Below are positions 8,540 through 17,392 of a DNA stretch of 64,000 nt, in pieces. The notes below the pieces were generated by a model. It searched no databases, was not told the origin of the DNA, and saw only the letters and a program-made list of their open reading frames with translations. Where the stretch lies: IMG/VR virus record IMGVR_UViG_3300036715_002535, positions 1 through 64,000 of that record. The stretch is one strand, 5' to 3'. A program made the translations under genes and the position numbers. The stretch is from a virus. Numbering within the stretch: position 1 is the first letter of the stretch; each line of letters begins with the position of its first letter.

Positions 8540-9409
8540 ATGCTTAATTGGAAGAGAAAAATCGCTGCCCTGTTGGAATCGGAACCACTCAAAGCGCGTA
8601 CTTACTTCTTCGCCCAGGAAAAGATCGAAGCTCTCTCACCAGTGTTCGATGGTTTGCCGGAGGATACAAATCCTCAAGCGATTTTGACTGCCAGCGTTGA
8701 GATTGAAGCAATGATGGGTAAGGAAGGGATCTCTTTGAAGGAACTCCTGGAGAAGAAGTACCAGGAAGTCCAGAAGATTCTTCCGGTCATGGCACCCAAG
8801 ATCAAGAACGTGCTGATGAATGAAGTGACCGATGTGGATGGTCTTCAGAAGAATCTGAAGACTGTCACAGATACCCTCACCCAGAACGAAGAACAGAACG
8901 CTTCGGAATTCAAGTACACCAAGAAGAACACCAATTCAATCGCACTTTCCAACATGGCGAAATCCGTGGTGGATGGTGCAGCAGCCCAGTACCGGGACAT
9001 GATTGAGGAAATGACAGACAAGAAAGAACGTGTTCGCTTATTCCTCAGTCTTTTGGAGGACGAAGTGGTGAAGATCCTGGACGAGTTGGAACCGGCTCTT
9101 CGGGACATCTTCAACGTTAGAGTGAAAGAATTTGCAAAACAGGTCGTGATGGAACCCACATTCAGCGCTTCAAAGAACGTTCGTGCTTCCCTCAAGAAGA
9201 AAGCCATGAAGAACGTTCGTGCTTCCCTCAAGAAGAAAGCCATCAATGATATGCTCCTGGAGAACTGCTCCGGCAGTGTTGAAGGTGAAGCAGAGATCAC
9301 AGAGATTCGTGAGACTCGTCCAAGGTTCCTGGTAACCTCTCCCAAGTCCCCTCGTAAGTGGCCCAAGAAAGTCAAGCGTGGAGAGTTCAAGGAGGATCCC
9401 ATTGAGTAA
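8540..9409 (+). CDS. Hypothetical late protein (289 aa), coiled-coil rich, with internal tandem duplication
   Basis: Not recognised. The start is ATG 8540 with GGGAG upstream. The sequence is mostly charged helix (residues 50-210). Residues 212-235 are two copies of a 12-residue basic unit (KNVRASLKKKAM, then the same with a final Ile), encoded by a near-perfect 36-bp tandem repeat. The position between portal and protease, plus helicity, would fit a scaffold or core protein, but this is inference. Confidence 0.6.
   Translation: MLNWKRKIAALLESEPLKARTYFFAQEKIEALSPVFDGLPEDTNPQAILTASVEIEAMMGKEGISLKELLEKKYQEVQKILPVMAPKIKNVLMNEVTDVDGLQKNLKTVTDTLTQNEEQNASEFKYTKKNTNSIALSNMAKSVVDGAAAQYRDMIEEMTDKKERVRLFLSLLEDEVVKILDELEPALRDIFNVRVKEFAKQVVMEPTFSASKNVRASLKKKAMKNVRASLKKKAINDMLLENCSGSVEGEAEITEIRETRPRFLVTSPKSPRKWPKKVKRGEFKEDPIE
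9173..9244 (+). repeat. 36-bp tandem duplication, two copies
   Basis: Two adjacent in-frame 36-bp units (9173-9208 and 9209-9244) differ only in the last codon (ATG versus ATC). The near-identity at third positions indicates a recent duplication, so copy number may vary between isolates. Confidence 0.95.
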
Positions 9410-9782
9410 CTTTCGAAAGATCGCTGAACAGCTTCCTGGCTTTGGTCAGGACGAAAATCCAATCAAGAATTTCGCAGATCAGAACGGTCTGGAAGTCGTC
9501 ACCGGGCGCCCAATGCAGATCGGAGATATAGTTCTTCTCCCTTCGGTACCCTGCGTAATGGACTTCGAAGAGCCAAACGGTCACGTTGCCATGGCGGCTC
9601 TCAAGATCGAAGTAGACAAGAACTGGATGATGGAAGGGGAGGACGGTTTACTCTACCTCGTAGTTTCCCCTAACGAAATTCAGTCCTTCGCGGATTCCCT
9701 CAAGATCCTGGCCCGCAAGGCATACAAGATCGATGAGAGACTGAAAGCCGATCCAGAAATCACCCACGCGGATGATCTATGA
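9402..9782 (+). CDS. Hypothetical protein (126 aa)
   Basis: Not recognised. I chose the TTG at 9402, which gives MSNFRKIAEQ, because an AAGGAGG sits six bases upstream and the TTGAGTAA overlap with the preceding stop indicates coupling. An upstream in-frame GTG at 9378 has no comparable site. The middle (MQIGDIVLLPSVPC, then LLYLVVSPNEI) looks like a small beta barrel. It overlaps the next gene by ATGA. Confidence 0.65.
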   Translation: MSNFRKIAEQLPGFGQDENPIKNFADQNGLEVVTGRPMQIGDIVLLPSVPCVMDFEEPNGHVAMAALKIEVDKNWMMEGEDGLLYLVVSPNEIQSFADSLKILARKAYKIDERLKADPEITHADDL

Positions 9783-10141
9783 TTCACCGCCGGTTCCTCG
9801 CCTCCGAAGATCTCCTGGAACCAGGAGAAATTGATATTCTCCGAGAAGCATTCGAGGATGGGGATGCTGCGGAGCACGTTGACTTCTTGATTGATCAGTA
9901 CGTCCCTCTGGAAGATCTCTATACCAAGTTCGAGGATTACGCAAGGCTCCCCGGATTCTGGGAAGACGTTCCAAACGTTCACTTTCTGGCAATCAAGCTC
10001 TTCTATAAGTTGGTTCGCGAAGTTCCGGTCCTAGATGTAAACGGGGATTTGGATTCAAGCGTAACCTACTGGGCAAACCAAGCAAGTCCGATACTTTCCA
10101 AAATCTTGGCAGACAAGTCCCATCTGGCTTCAGTGAGGTAG
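9779..10141 (+). CDS. Hypothetical acidic helical protein (120 aa)
   Basis: Not recognised. It is coupled to the preceding gene by an ATGA overlap. The composition is acidic and mostly helical (EDLLEPGEIDILREAFEDGD at the start), with no motif. It lies in the head-gene block between portal and protease. Confidence 0.6.
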   Translation: MIHRRFLASEDLLEPGEIDILREAFEDGDAAEHVDFLIDQYVPLEDLYTKFEDYARLPGFWEDVPNVHFLAIKLFYKLVREVPVLDVNGDLDSSVTYWANQASPILSKILADKSHLASVR

Positions 10142-10143
10142 AC

Positions 10144-10269
10144 ATGGCATTTCAGAAGTTCGGTGATGCAGTCAAACAAGACAATACGTTCGAACTGAAA
10201 GAGAAAGACGAGAAGGTCAAGACCTCTACTTCCAAGGACGAGGAAGACAAGAAAAAGAAAGAGAAGTGA
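10144..10269 (+). CDS. Small highly charged protein (41 aa)
   Basis: ATG 10144 to TGA 10269 gives MAFQKFGDAVKQDNTFEL followed by a tail of Lys, Glu and Asp (25 of the last 27 residues are charged, Thr, Ser or Val). It starts three bases after the preceding stop. Its place directly before the homing endonuclease and the protease-like gene suggests a small head-core protein; function unknown. Confidence 0.6.
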   Translation: MAFQKFGDAVKQDNTFELKEKDEKVKTSTSKDEEDKKKKEK

Positions 10270-10273
10270 CCCT

Positions 10274-10939
10274 TTGTTCTACATCGTTTATAAAACTACC
10301 AATCTGGTGAACGGTAAGTTCTATATCGGTGTACATGGAACTTCGAAAATCGAGGATGGCTACTTAGGTTCGGGTCTATTCATACTTCGTGCGATCAAGA
10401 AGTATGGTAGAGAAAATTTCAAACGGGAAGTTCTCTTTAGCTTTACAGACCCAAACGAAGCTTTTAGAAAAGAATCCGAACTCGTTGTTGTAGGTCATCA
10501 GAGTTACAATTTATCCCCTGGTGGTCTTGGTGGGGTAGGTAAAAAACTAACCCCGGAGCATCGAAGAAAAATTAGTGAAGGGTGCAAAAATCCTTCTTTG
10601 GAAACTCGAAGAAGAATTGGAGAGTCTGCGAAGGCTAGGTACTCTGAAGAGGATCTCAAAAGACTTCTCGAAGCCAGCAAAAGGTATACCAAGTCGGATG
10701 AAAATCGAAAAAGAATCTCAAAGATGTGGACCGGACGAACTCATTCTGAAGAGACAAAAAGAAAAATATCCGAAGCTAAGACCAACCCACCAGAAGAAAC
10801 CCGGAAGAAAATGCGTGAAGCAAAACTAGGCACTACCAAATCTGCAGAGACTCGTAGAAAGATGAGTGAGTCGCAGAAGGAAAGACAGAAAAGAAGCCGA
10901 GAATTAAAGGACCTGGAGGTTAGAAGTGTCATTTTATAG
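10274..10939 (+). CDS. GIY-YIG homing endonuclease with NUMOD3-like repeats (221 aa)
   Basis: The nuclease core is FYIVYKTTNLVNGKFYIGVH with a later Glu in EAFRKESELV. After about residue 85 come repeats of the type P-E-x-R-R-K-I-S-E and S-E-E-T-K-R-K-I-S-E (NUMOD3-like DNA binding). It starts at TTG 10274 just after the small charged gene, and its last 14 bases overlap the protease-like gene. The GGAGG ribosome site of that gene (10915-10919) is inside this endonuclease, so it sits in the operon without disrupting expression. It is distinct in sequence from the 1279-2181 enzyme. Confidence 0.92.
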   Translation: MFYIVYKTTNLVNGKFYIGVHGTSKIEDGYLGSGLFILRAIKKYGRENFKREVLFSFTDPNEAFRKESELVVVGHQSYNLSPGGLGGVGKKLTPEHRRKISEGCKNPSLETRRRIGESAKARYSEEDLKRLLEASKRYTKSDENRKRISKMWTGRTHSEETKRKISEAKTNPPEETRKKMREAKLGTTKSAETRRKMSESQKERQKRSRELKDLEVRSVIL

Positions 10940-11642
10940 AACAGGTTCCTGGGGTACTGGTAGACAAGATGAGAGAACCTTCGGAGCGAAGGATGTCTTT
11001 GGTATCAACCGCCATGCAGCTTTGAACACCCCGATAGGGGAAGTTGATGTAAGTTGGTTGGAAGGGGCATCTGCCGAGTACAAGATCTCTCCCAATCCGT
11101 ACGATTATGTGTTCAGCATCAATCGAATTGTGGTAGCGGACCTTCCAAACCGCAACATGGATGCGTTCCCAAAAGCAGAGCTGCATAGGTTTAACCTAAC
11201 TGTGGGTAAGCCCACGTGGCAGACTTTCATGGGAAAGCCTCTGTATTTTGAGCACAACCAGGTGCCGACTGATGCTCGCGGGGTAATTTTCAAATCCTAC
11301 GTGCAGCCTGAAGGACCCTACCACATGATCGTCAATCTCGTGGGTGCGGATAAGAAAAAGGATCCGGATCTTGCAAACGCAATCGCAACGAACCAGCGCC
11401 CCTTCTTCAGTATGGGTTGCACCGCCGATTACGTCCGTTGCTCCATCTGCAACAAGACCGCATCTGAAACCAGGGAGTTCTGCTATCACCTGGCGAATCA
11501 GCTTGGTCAGCTTCTCAATGGCCGCTTGGTCTATGAGAACCTTCTTGCCATCACATTCATTGAGCAGTCGAGCGTAGCCGCCCCCGCCTATCTGGGCGCT
11601 GGTAAGGGCAATCTGAACTTAGTAAACAACATGGCACAGTGA
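10926..11642 (+). CDS. Putative prohead core maturation protease with Cys-rich insert (238 aa)
   Basis: The order GKPLYFEHNQVPTDARG (about residues 100-116, candidate His), then FFSMGC (about 157-162, candidate Ser), resembles phage prohead serine proteases that cut scaffold and head proteins. A Cys cluster follows: VRCSICNKTA then EFCYH, a probable zinc site. GTG 10926 has GGAGG seven bases upstream. The location downstream of the portal agrees with T4-like gene order. The assignment rests on short motifs. Confidence 0.5.
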   Translation: MSFYRTGSWGTGRQDERTFGAKDVFGINRHAALNTPIGEVDVSWLEGASAEYKISPNPYDYVFSINRIVVADLPNRNMDAFPKAELHRFNLTVGKPTWQTFMGKPLYFEHNQVPTDARGVIFKSYVQPEGPYHMIVNLVGADKKKDPDLANAIATNQRPFFSMGCTADYVRCSICNKTASETREFCYHLANQLGQLLNGRLVYENLLAITFIEQSSVAAPAYLGAGKGNLNLVNNMAQ

Positions 11643-11651
11643 GGAGAAATT

Positions 11652-12356
11652 ATGACTAAGCTAACGATTCGAATTGCTGCACCTCGCAGAGAGTTCAAAA
11701 TCGATCTGCCCACCATCCTTCAGCACAAGGATATCCACGATTTTATCGACTGGGTGAAGAAGTATAAAGAGGGAGGTCGGGCTCTTGGCGAAGCCATCGA
11801 AGCTCTGAACGATCACCAGCGCAAAGAGTACGAAGATCTCTTCCGCGAGAACGCAACAATCTTGGCTAATACCTTCCCAGGTTGCAACAACTACAGCGAC
11901 GGACCTGGCAGCTGTAGCATGGGTGTGCCATACCCTCTCGCTCCTTCATATCTAGCGAGTTCGGATATCAAAGTTCCAGCAGATTACATCTGTCAGCTTG
12001 GAATCGCTGAGATGATGGACGAATACTTTGGAATCTGCTATGTTCCAAGGCGGATTACACAGCGGTTCCAAGATGCGGATATCAAACAGAGACTTGCCGA
12101 TGCCATTCGCCATCAGACTGCTGGCCCTGAGAACCTCAACACTGTCTTCATGGGTAATGCCACAGCTCAGGATTTGATTGATCTCTATGGTCGCCAGCAG
12201 GTCAAGCAGTGGTGGCGCCGAGTGGACGAGGATCATCTGCGTAACCTCGCAGATAGCTGCCCCAACCTCTACGATGGTCTCGTGGAGATGTTTGGCGGTG
12301 GCCTGGAAGAGGATGAGGACACCATTGGTGGTCCACGTCCTCGAGTGGAGGATTAA
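11652..12356 (+). CDS. Hypothetical late protein (234 aa)
   Basis: Not recognised. It starts at ATG 11652 with GAGGAGA close upstream. It contains a Cys-containing segment (FPGCNN, then GSCSMGV) near residues 76-90, and an acidic C-terminus. It is immediately followed by ATG 12357 after its TAA. In gene order it sits where scaffold or major capsid genes often lie, but no capsid signature was seen. Confidence 0.55.
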   Translation: MTKLTIRIAAPRREFKIDLPTILQHKDIHDFIDWVKKYKEGGRALGEAIEALNDHQRKEYEDLFRENATILANTFPGCNNYSDGPGSCSMGVPYPLAPSYLASSDIKVPADYICQLGIAEMMDEYFGICYVPRRITQRFQDADIKQRLADAIRHQTAGPENLNTVFMGNATAQDLIDLYGRQQVKQWWRRVDEDHLRNLADSCPNLYDGLVEMFGGGLEEDEDTIGGPRPRVED

Positions 12357-12659
12357 ATGAAGTTCAAGGTCGTAACAAGTTTCGATCCTATCGCGGAACC
12401 CAACCATCGAATCGGAATGGCAATCAAAGATGAGAGCCACTACATCTGGTACGAGTACACCGGAAGTGACTCAGTTCTGCTTCGAACCAAGAACGGTAAG
12501 CGCGAAGAGAACATCGTTGCTGGTTCAAAATTCGGAGTTCGAACTTCATCGAACGGTCGGGACATTCGCCTGATCACCGAGAACCTGGGACCCACCATTG
12601 TCTTCACAATAGACTTTTCGGTCTACGGAAAACTGATCAATTCGTCCAAGGAATCCTAG
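12357..12659 (+). CDS. Hypothetical protein (100 aa) with MKFKVV N-terminus
   Basis: Not recognised. The stop of the previous gene and this ATG are adjacent (TAAATG). The N-terminus MKFKVVTSFDP is a member of the recurrent MK-[LF]-x-[IV] group in this window. The rest looks like small beta-strand-rich domains. Confidence 0.6.
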   Translation: MKFKVVTSFDPIAEPNHRIGMAIKDESHYIWYEYTGSDSVLLRTKNGKREENIVAGSKFGVRTSSNGRDIRLITENLGPTIVFTIDFSVYGKLINSSKES

Positions 12660-13192
12660 TGCGGTATGTACCAACCGTAACGAGGATCTGGAGGAGATTA
12701 GACTTAACTGGGGTGGAAGAAGTTCTTCTTACCCCAGTTGATACTGATTTACCGAAAGAACCCTCAAGTATCCTTATAGATAATGGATGTTTTAGCATCA
12801 ACCGTGATCTGAGTCTACACCCTAAGTTGAACGATCATATCGAACGTTGCCTCGAACTGAAAAAAGATCCCAGATGTATCTTCGTTCTTCCGGACATTCG
12901 ACATAGCAAAAATCTGGCAATTCACTACATCAATGTTTTCATAGAACGCGTTAGACCCAAGAAATTCGTGCTTGTAGATGTGCCACATATTCTAGAGAAC
13001 TACAAGCACCTGATTGACGACGCGGAATTCCTTGCAATTCCCTCCAACCGTGAAAAACATGCTAGTTTTGATCTGAAAAGATACCACCTCTTTGGTAGAA
13101 ATCCAACGTTTACCATGGCTAGATCCTGGGATGATCTGCTGTTCGATGCCACCCTCCCACTAAAAGATCAGGTTTTACTTCGATCTCGTTAA
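12659..13192 (+). CDS. Hypothetical protein (177 aa), TIM-barrel pieces reminiscent of TGT/DpdA
   Basis: GTG 12659 overlaps the previous stop. Order of motifs: ILIDNGCFSI (residues 40-49), CIFVLPDIRHS (about 74-84), KKFVLVDVPH (about 100-109), AEFLAIPSNRE (about 121-131), KRYHLFGRN (about 140-148). This spacing of an Asp-Gly loop, a V-x-P-D strand and a final H-L-x-G strand resembles the tRNA-guanine transglycosylase fold used by phage DpdA enzymes. At 177 residues it is too short for a full TGT. With queC at 55698 a 7-deazaguanine link is possible but unproven. Confidence 0.3.
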   Translation: MRYVPTVTRIWRRLDLTGVEEVLLTPVDTDLPKEPSSILIDNGCFSINRDLSLHPKLNDHIERCLELKKDPRCIFVLPDIRHSKNLAIHYINVFIERVRPKKFVLVDVPHILENYKHLIDDAEFLAIPSNREKHASFDLKRYHLFGRNPTFTMARSWDDLLFDATLPLKDQVLLRSR

Positions 13193-13198
13193 TAATTC

Positions 13199-14080
13199 AT
13201 GAAGCACATTCTCCATAAACTCATCCTCGATCCTCTGGATTTCCTAGAGTACTTCTGTCCCAACGAAGATATAGATCTTGGCACGATCCTCTTTGGATAT
13301 AGAGGTCTCAAAGACGCCCTAAAGTTCCATACCTTGGGTAAGGAGTACGCGGAGAACCTTGCGAAGAAGTACGGTTTGACCCTGGAAAGATCTTACGAAG
13401 TGGATCAAGAGGATCTCAAACGGTTCATCCACCTATGCAGTCAGAACCTTGAGGCCGTGGCCCCTTACCTAGAAGAACGGGGCTTTCCGCTCGAGTTGGC
13501 TTCTAAGTATGACTTGGGCGGCTTTTGCTTCAACACCTTTAAAAACGAAGATTTGGGAACCTTAGGTCCCTACATTCTATTCAATGGGGATGAGCTAGAT
13601 TACATCAATCACCAGATTCGTCAACAGTGCCGGTTCACCGTTGACATTAAAGAGTGTAGGTTCCTCTTGTGTCCCAGTTACGATCGAACTGGGAAAGTGA
13701 ACAATCTAGCATTTCGGGTAATCAATCCGGCCCTGGAAACTCTCGCAAAGTGGGTGTTTGCAATGGGTCGTCAGGCTACCTTTGGTCTTCAATGGGTAGA
13801 TCCAAGAGAAGAGACTTGGGTCGTGGAGGGATTTTTCGATCAGGTAGCCTGTTACGAGTGTGGAATTCAAAGTGTGGGTCTAGGATCCGCTTTTATGTCT
13901 GAGGCTCACTTAGCCTATCTGAAAGATTTGAAACTTGCCTATTTATTCGATTCGGATGAAACCGGTCGAAAATATTCGGAGATTCTAGAAAAGGATCATC
14001 ACAAAGTACTCAGACTCAGTAAGGAGTTCAAGGATCCGTGGGAGTCTTGGACTCAAACTCAACAAATTCATTTAGAATAG
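13199..14080 (+). CDS. DnaG-type primase-like protein with TOPRIM domain (293 aa)
   Basis: The C-terminal half carries TOPRIM motifs: the Glu in WVVEGFFDQVACYECGI (about residues 204-220), then a Gly-rich LGSAFMS, then the DxD motif of AYLFDSDETGRKY (about 246-258). TOPRIM domains of primases bind Mg and catalyse RNA primer synthesis. The N-terminal half (LYGLTLERSYEVD-type helices, then CRFLLCPSYDRTGKVNNLAFR) resembles the DnaG catalytic N-subdomain. There is no zinc-binding or helicase domain, so it may act with partners or be a TOPRIM primase relative of reduced size. Confidence 0.65.
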   Translation: MKHILHKLILDPLDFLEYFCPNEDIDLGTILFGYRGLKDALKFHTLGKEYAENLAKKYGLTLERSYEVDQEDLKRFIHLCSQNLEAVAPYLEERGFPLELASKYDLGGFCFNTFKNEDLGTLGPYILFNGDELDYINHQIRQQCRFTVDIKECRFLLCPSYDRTGKVNNLAFRVINPALETLAKWVFAMGRQATFGLQWVDPREETWVVEGFFDQVACYECGIQSVGLGSAFMSEAHLAYLKDLKLAYLFDSDETGRKYSEILEKDHHKVLRLSKEFKDPWESWTQTQQIHLE

Positions 14081-14097
14081 GTATAGTGGGGGTTCGT

Positions 14098-14553
14098 ATG
14101 AAATTCCATGTTGCCACAGAAAAAGAAGCTGCGACTCCTGGTGTTTACGAGAGGCTTTGTGTAGGTCTGGAGATTGTTGCCCGGACAAACGCGCTCACCT
14201 ACCCCAGTCTAATCTCAGAAAAAGCCAGACTGGCAGTTGTTCTTCCCATCCAAATTCGTAAAGAAGACTTCGATCCGGAAGACTGGGAATTCGAGATGAA
14301 GGATGCGGATACCTTCCGCTGGATCAAATTAGATCTCAATCTGAGTGGGGATATGGCGGAAGTCTTTCTTCGTACCCCACAGATCAAAGACATCAGCTGG
14401 ATCGAAGATTGGTATATCTCTAGAGCGGAACAGCCACCGAGTCTCCTGCAACCGGAAGGGCACGCAGATTGGGATGACTCCCCCATTCTTACTTCAGAGC
14501 TGCCGAACCTGGATCTTCGACAACTAGTTGAATTCGAATTCTTTAGAGCCTAG
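14098..14553 (+). CDS. Hypothetical protein (151 aa) with MKFHVA N-terminus
   Basis: Not recognised. I chose ATG 14098 (MKFHVATEKEA) because GGGGG lies just upstream and the start matches the MK-[LF]-x-[IV]-x-A pattern. The last residues are Leu, Phe and Glu rich. It ends just before the fibre genes. Confidence 0.55.
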   Translation: MKFHVATEKEAATPGVYERLCVGLEIVARTNALTYPSLISEKARLAVVLPIQIRKEDFDPEDWEFEMKDADTFRWIKLDLNLSGDMAEVFLRTPQIKDISWIEDWYISRAEQPPSLLQPEGHADWDDSPILTSELPNLDLRQLVEFEFFRA

Positions 14554-14560
14554 GTCCAGA

Positions 14561-15211
14561 ATGAAGGTTCTCTCCCCCGTAATTCTAAGCGGTCTGACAA
14601 ATCGAAAATTCGATAGACAGCATCATGTTGATGTTGTTGATTCGAATTACACGATTACGGCAACAGACATCGTGGTTGCGGTTCGCTCAATTACGGGCCT
14701 AAGAACCTTCTCCCTTCCAGCCATCAGCGCTTGCCCAGAACAAATTCTCTGGGTAATTGATTACTCCGGTCAAGTAAATATAACGAATACCGTTCAAATC
14801 CTCGCAAACGGTACAGATCTGATCCAGGATGGATCAACTTACAACATGATGAGCCCCTTCGGTGCCGTCTGTCTTCGTAACGATGGTGTCGGTATCTGGT
14901 CTGTTCTATCTGCGAATGACGTTTCTTCTGCAGTCAAAAAACCAATTCTTCGTACTACTGCCAGCTATACGGTAACAGGTGTGGACTCCACAATCATTTG
15001 TGATGCAACAAACAACAGTATTGCAATCTTCCTGCCTGCGAATCCTGCAGCAGGGCACTATGTAACAATCAAAAAAGTTGACTCTACTTCCCACTCCATT
15101 ACCGTTGATGGAAATGGTAAACAGATTGACGGCCTGTCTTCTGTAATCATATCTAATCAATACGTATCCTACGTGCTCCAATACGATGGGCTCGTCTGGA
15201 ACATCTTATAA
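14561..15211 (+). CDS. Tail-fibre-type protein, two beta modules (216 aa)
   Basis: Start ATG 14561 (MKVLSPVILSG) with AGG nearby. It contains two copies of a roughly 85-residue module: about 25-110 (SNYTITATDIVVAVRS to GIWSVLS) and about 130-216 (ASYTVTGVDSTIICDA to YDGLVWNIL). The same module forms the C-terminus of the next fibre gene (ANYTVTATDYTILVDATA to GTAWYIM). Such terminal modules are common in phage fibres and exposed virion decorations. Its location suggests the adsorption apparatus. Confidence 0.65.
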   Translation: MKVLSPVILSGLTNRKFDRQHHVDVVDSNYTITATDIVVAVRSITGLRTFSLPAISACPEQILWVIDYSGQVNITNTVQILANGTDLIQDGSTYNMMSPFGAVCLRNDGVGIWSVLSANDVSSAVKKPILRTTASYTVTGVDSTIICDATNNSIAIFLPANPAAGHYVTIKKVDSTSHSITVDGNGKQIDGLSSVIISNQYVSYVLQYDGLVWNIL

Positions 15212-15232
15212 TTTCCGAGGGAGGAAAGTAGA

Positions 15233-17377
15233 ATGTCGTACATCTTAAACTCACCTGCGTTTACGGGCACCCCAACTGGCCCAACGCCGGCAACCGCGGA
15301 TAATACCACCAAGCTCGCGACGACTGCGTTCGTCAAGGCTCAGGGGTATCTGACCGGGAATCAGAACATCACATTCAGTGGAGATGCAACTGGTTCTGGT
15401 ACGACTGCCGTAACCCTCACCCTCGCAGCAAGCGGTGTCACTGCCGGTACTTACAAGTCCGTAACTGTGAACGCAAAGGGTCTGGTAACTGCCGGAACAA
15501 ACCCCACCACGCTCGCAGGATATGGAATCACTGACGCAGTGAATTCATCCCTACTGGGTGTAGCAAACGGAGTGGCAACTCTGGACGCAACCGGTAAGGT
15601 ACCGGTCGCACAGTTGCCTTCTTCGGTCCTGGGTGGGATGACCTACCAGGGAACTTGGAACGCAACTACGAATACTCCAGCGCTTGCTTCTGGTGTTGGA
15701 ACCAAGGGATGGTACTACAAGGTAGCAACTGCGGGTACAACCTCCATCGATGGCAATGCCAACTGGACCCTCGGGGATCTGATCGTCTTTGATGGAACGG
15801 TTTGGGAACAAGTACAGGGTGGTAGCTCTGATGTGGTTTCCGTAGCCGGCAAGGTTGGTGTGGTAACCCTGGTCGTGGGTGATGTGAGTGGTGCAGCTCC
15901 TCTGGCTTCCCCCACCTTCACCGGCACAGTCACTGCACCGACCTTCGTGGGCGCCTTGACTGGAACCGCTTCCAATGCCTCGCAGTTGAATGGTCAGTCG
16001 GCTTCGTACTACACTTCGACGACCAACATCACTGAGGGCACCAACCTCTACTTCACCAACGCTCGCGCAATCGGTGCTACACTGACCGGTTTCAGTGCAA
16101 CGGCAGGTGGTAACGTTGCGGCAACGGATACAATTCTTCAGGGCCTACAGAAGCACGAGTTCCGCCTGAACAATATCGTATCTGGTGTCTCCAGCGTCAA
16201 TGGTAGCACTGGTGCCGTGACCCTCACTACTGCAAACGTAGCTGAGAACACAAACCTGTACTTCACCAACGCTCGTGGCATCGCCGCTACCCTGACTGGC
16301 TTCATTGCCACCTCCGGAACCGTAGCAGCAACCGACTCCGTGCTGACTGCCATTCAGAAGTTGGCTTACTCAGTCAACAATGCAGTCACCGGTGTTGCCA
16401 GCGTCAATGGTGCCACCGGCGTTGTGACCCTCACTACAACGAACATTGCAGAGGGGTCCAACCTTTACTTCACCACCGGAAGAGCCCAAGCAGCTATCAC
16501 CGGAACAGCTCCGATCTCCGTCGCCGCTGGTGTGGTGAGCATTTCCCAGTCGAGCAGCACGACCAACGGTTACCTAAGTTCGACCGACTGGAGCACCTTC
16601 AATGCCAAGGCTCCTACCGCAAGCCCCACCTTCACGGGAACCCCGGTAGCACCCACAGCAGCAGTCGATACTAACACCACGCAGCTCGCCACCACCGCGT
16701 TTGTGATCGGTCAGGGTTACCTGAAGTCCTCCGTGGCTTCTACCACCTACGCACCTATCGCATCCCCGGTCTTCACTGGCACCCCGGCAGCTCCCACTCC
16801 AACTGCCGGTGATAGCTCCACCAAGCTGGCGACCACTGCGTTCGTAGCAACATCCTACGCACCTCTGGCTTCCCCGGCCCTCACTGGCAACCCAACCGCA
16901 CCGACTCCTACCGCAGGGGACAATGACACTAGCATCGCAACCACCGCGTTCGTAACCGGCGGAATTGCAACTGCGATCGCTCCTCTGGCGCCTATCGCTT
17001 CCCCGGCTCTTACCGGTAACCCCACGGCACCAACTCCTGCTGCTGGTGACAATGACACTAGCATCGCAACCACCGCGTTCGTAACTGCTGCCATTGCAGT
17101 CAACAGTAAGTCGATCGTTACCAAGAGTGCAAACTACACCGTAACGGCAACGGACTACACCATCCTGGTGGATGCAACCGCAGGCGCAGTAACCCTCACC
17201 TTGCCAGCCTCCCCACTAGTTGGTCAGGAATTGAACATCAAGAAGGTAGACTCTTCGGCCAATGCGGTAACCATCACCACAACCGCAACGATCGACGGCG
17301 CCTCCAGCTTGATCATTCCTGCCCAGTGGCAAGCCTACTACATGCAGTGGAGCGGTACTGCCTGGTACATCATGTAA
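15233..17377 (+). CDS. Large repetitive tail fibre (714 aa)
   Basis: It is made of repeats of about 30 residues of the form S-P-x-F-T-G-T-P-x-A-P-T-P, a D-N/T-x-T linker, then LATTAFV, present at least five times. Between them lies a central module containing WTLGDLIVFDG and repeated NLYFTNARAIGATLTGF segments, as in long collagen-like or beta-stacked fibres. The C-terminus is the TAWYIM module shared with 14561-15211. AGGAAAG precedes ATG 15233. Role: host recognition or long fibre shaft at the tail tip. Confidence 0.9.
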   Translation: MSYILNSPAFTGTPTGPTPATADNTTKLATTAFVKAQGYLTGNQNITFSGDATGSGTTAVTLTLAASGVTAGTYKSVTVNAKGLVTAGTNPTTLAGYGITDAVNSSLLGVANGVATLDATGKVPVAQLPSSVLGGMTYQGTWNATTNTPALASGVGTKGWYYKVATAGTTSIDGNANWTLGDLIVFDGTVWEQVQGGSSDVVSVAGKVGVVTLVVGDVSGAAPLASPTFTGTVTAPTFVGALTGTASNASQLNGQSASYYTSTTNITEGTNLYFTNARAIGATLTGFSATAGGNVAATDTILQGLQKHEFRLNNIVSGVSSVNGSTGAVTLTTANVAENTNLYFTNARGIAATLTGFIATSGTVAATDSVLTAIQKLAYSVNNAVTGVASVNGATGVVTLTTTNIAEGSNLYFTTGRAQAAITGTAPISVAAGVVSISQSSSTTNGYLSSTDWSTFNAKAPTASPTFTGTPVAPTAAVDTNTTQLATTAFVIGQGYLKSSVASTTYAPIASPVFTGTPAAPTPTAGDSSTKLATTAFVATSYAPLASPALTGNPTAPTPTAGDNDTSIATTAFVTGGIATAIAPLAPIASPALTGNPTAPTPAAGDNDTSIATTAFVTAAIAVNSKSIVTKSANYTVTATDYTILVDATAGAVTLTLPASPLVGQELNIKKVDSSANAVTITTTATIDGASSLIIPAQWQAYYMQWSGTAWYIM

Positions 17378-17392
17378 TAGGAAGGACAGTCA

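Noticed and set aside
16600-17120. Regularly spaced DNA repeats that look CRISPR-like.
   Set aside because: They are in-frame protein repeats (SPxxTG...LATTAFV) of a fibre, diverged at third positions, with no unique spacers.
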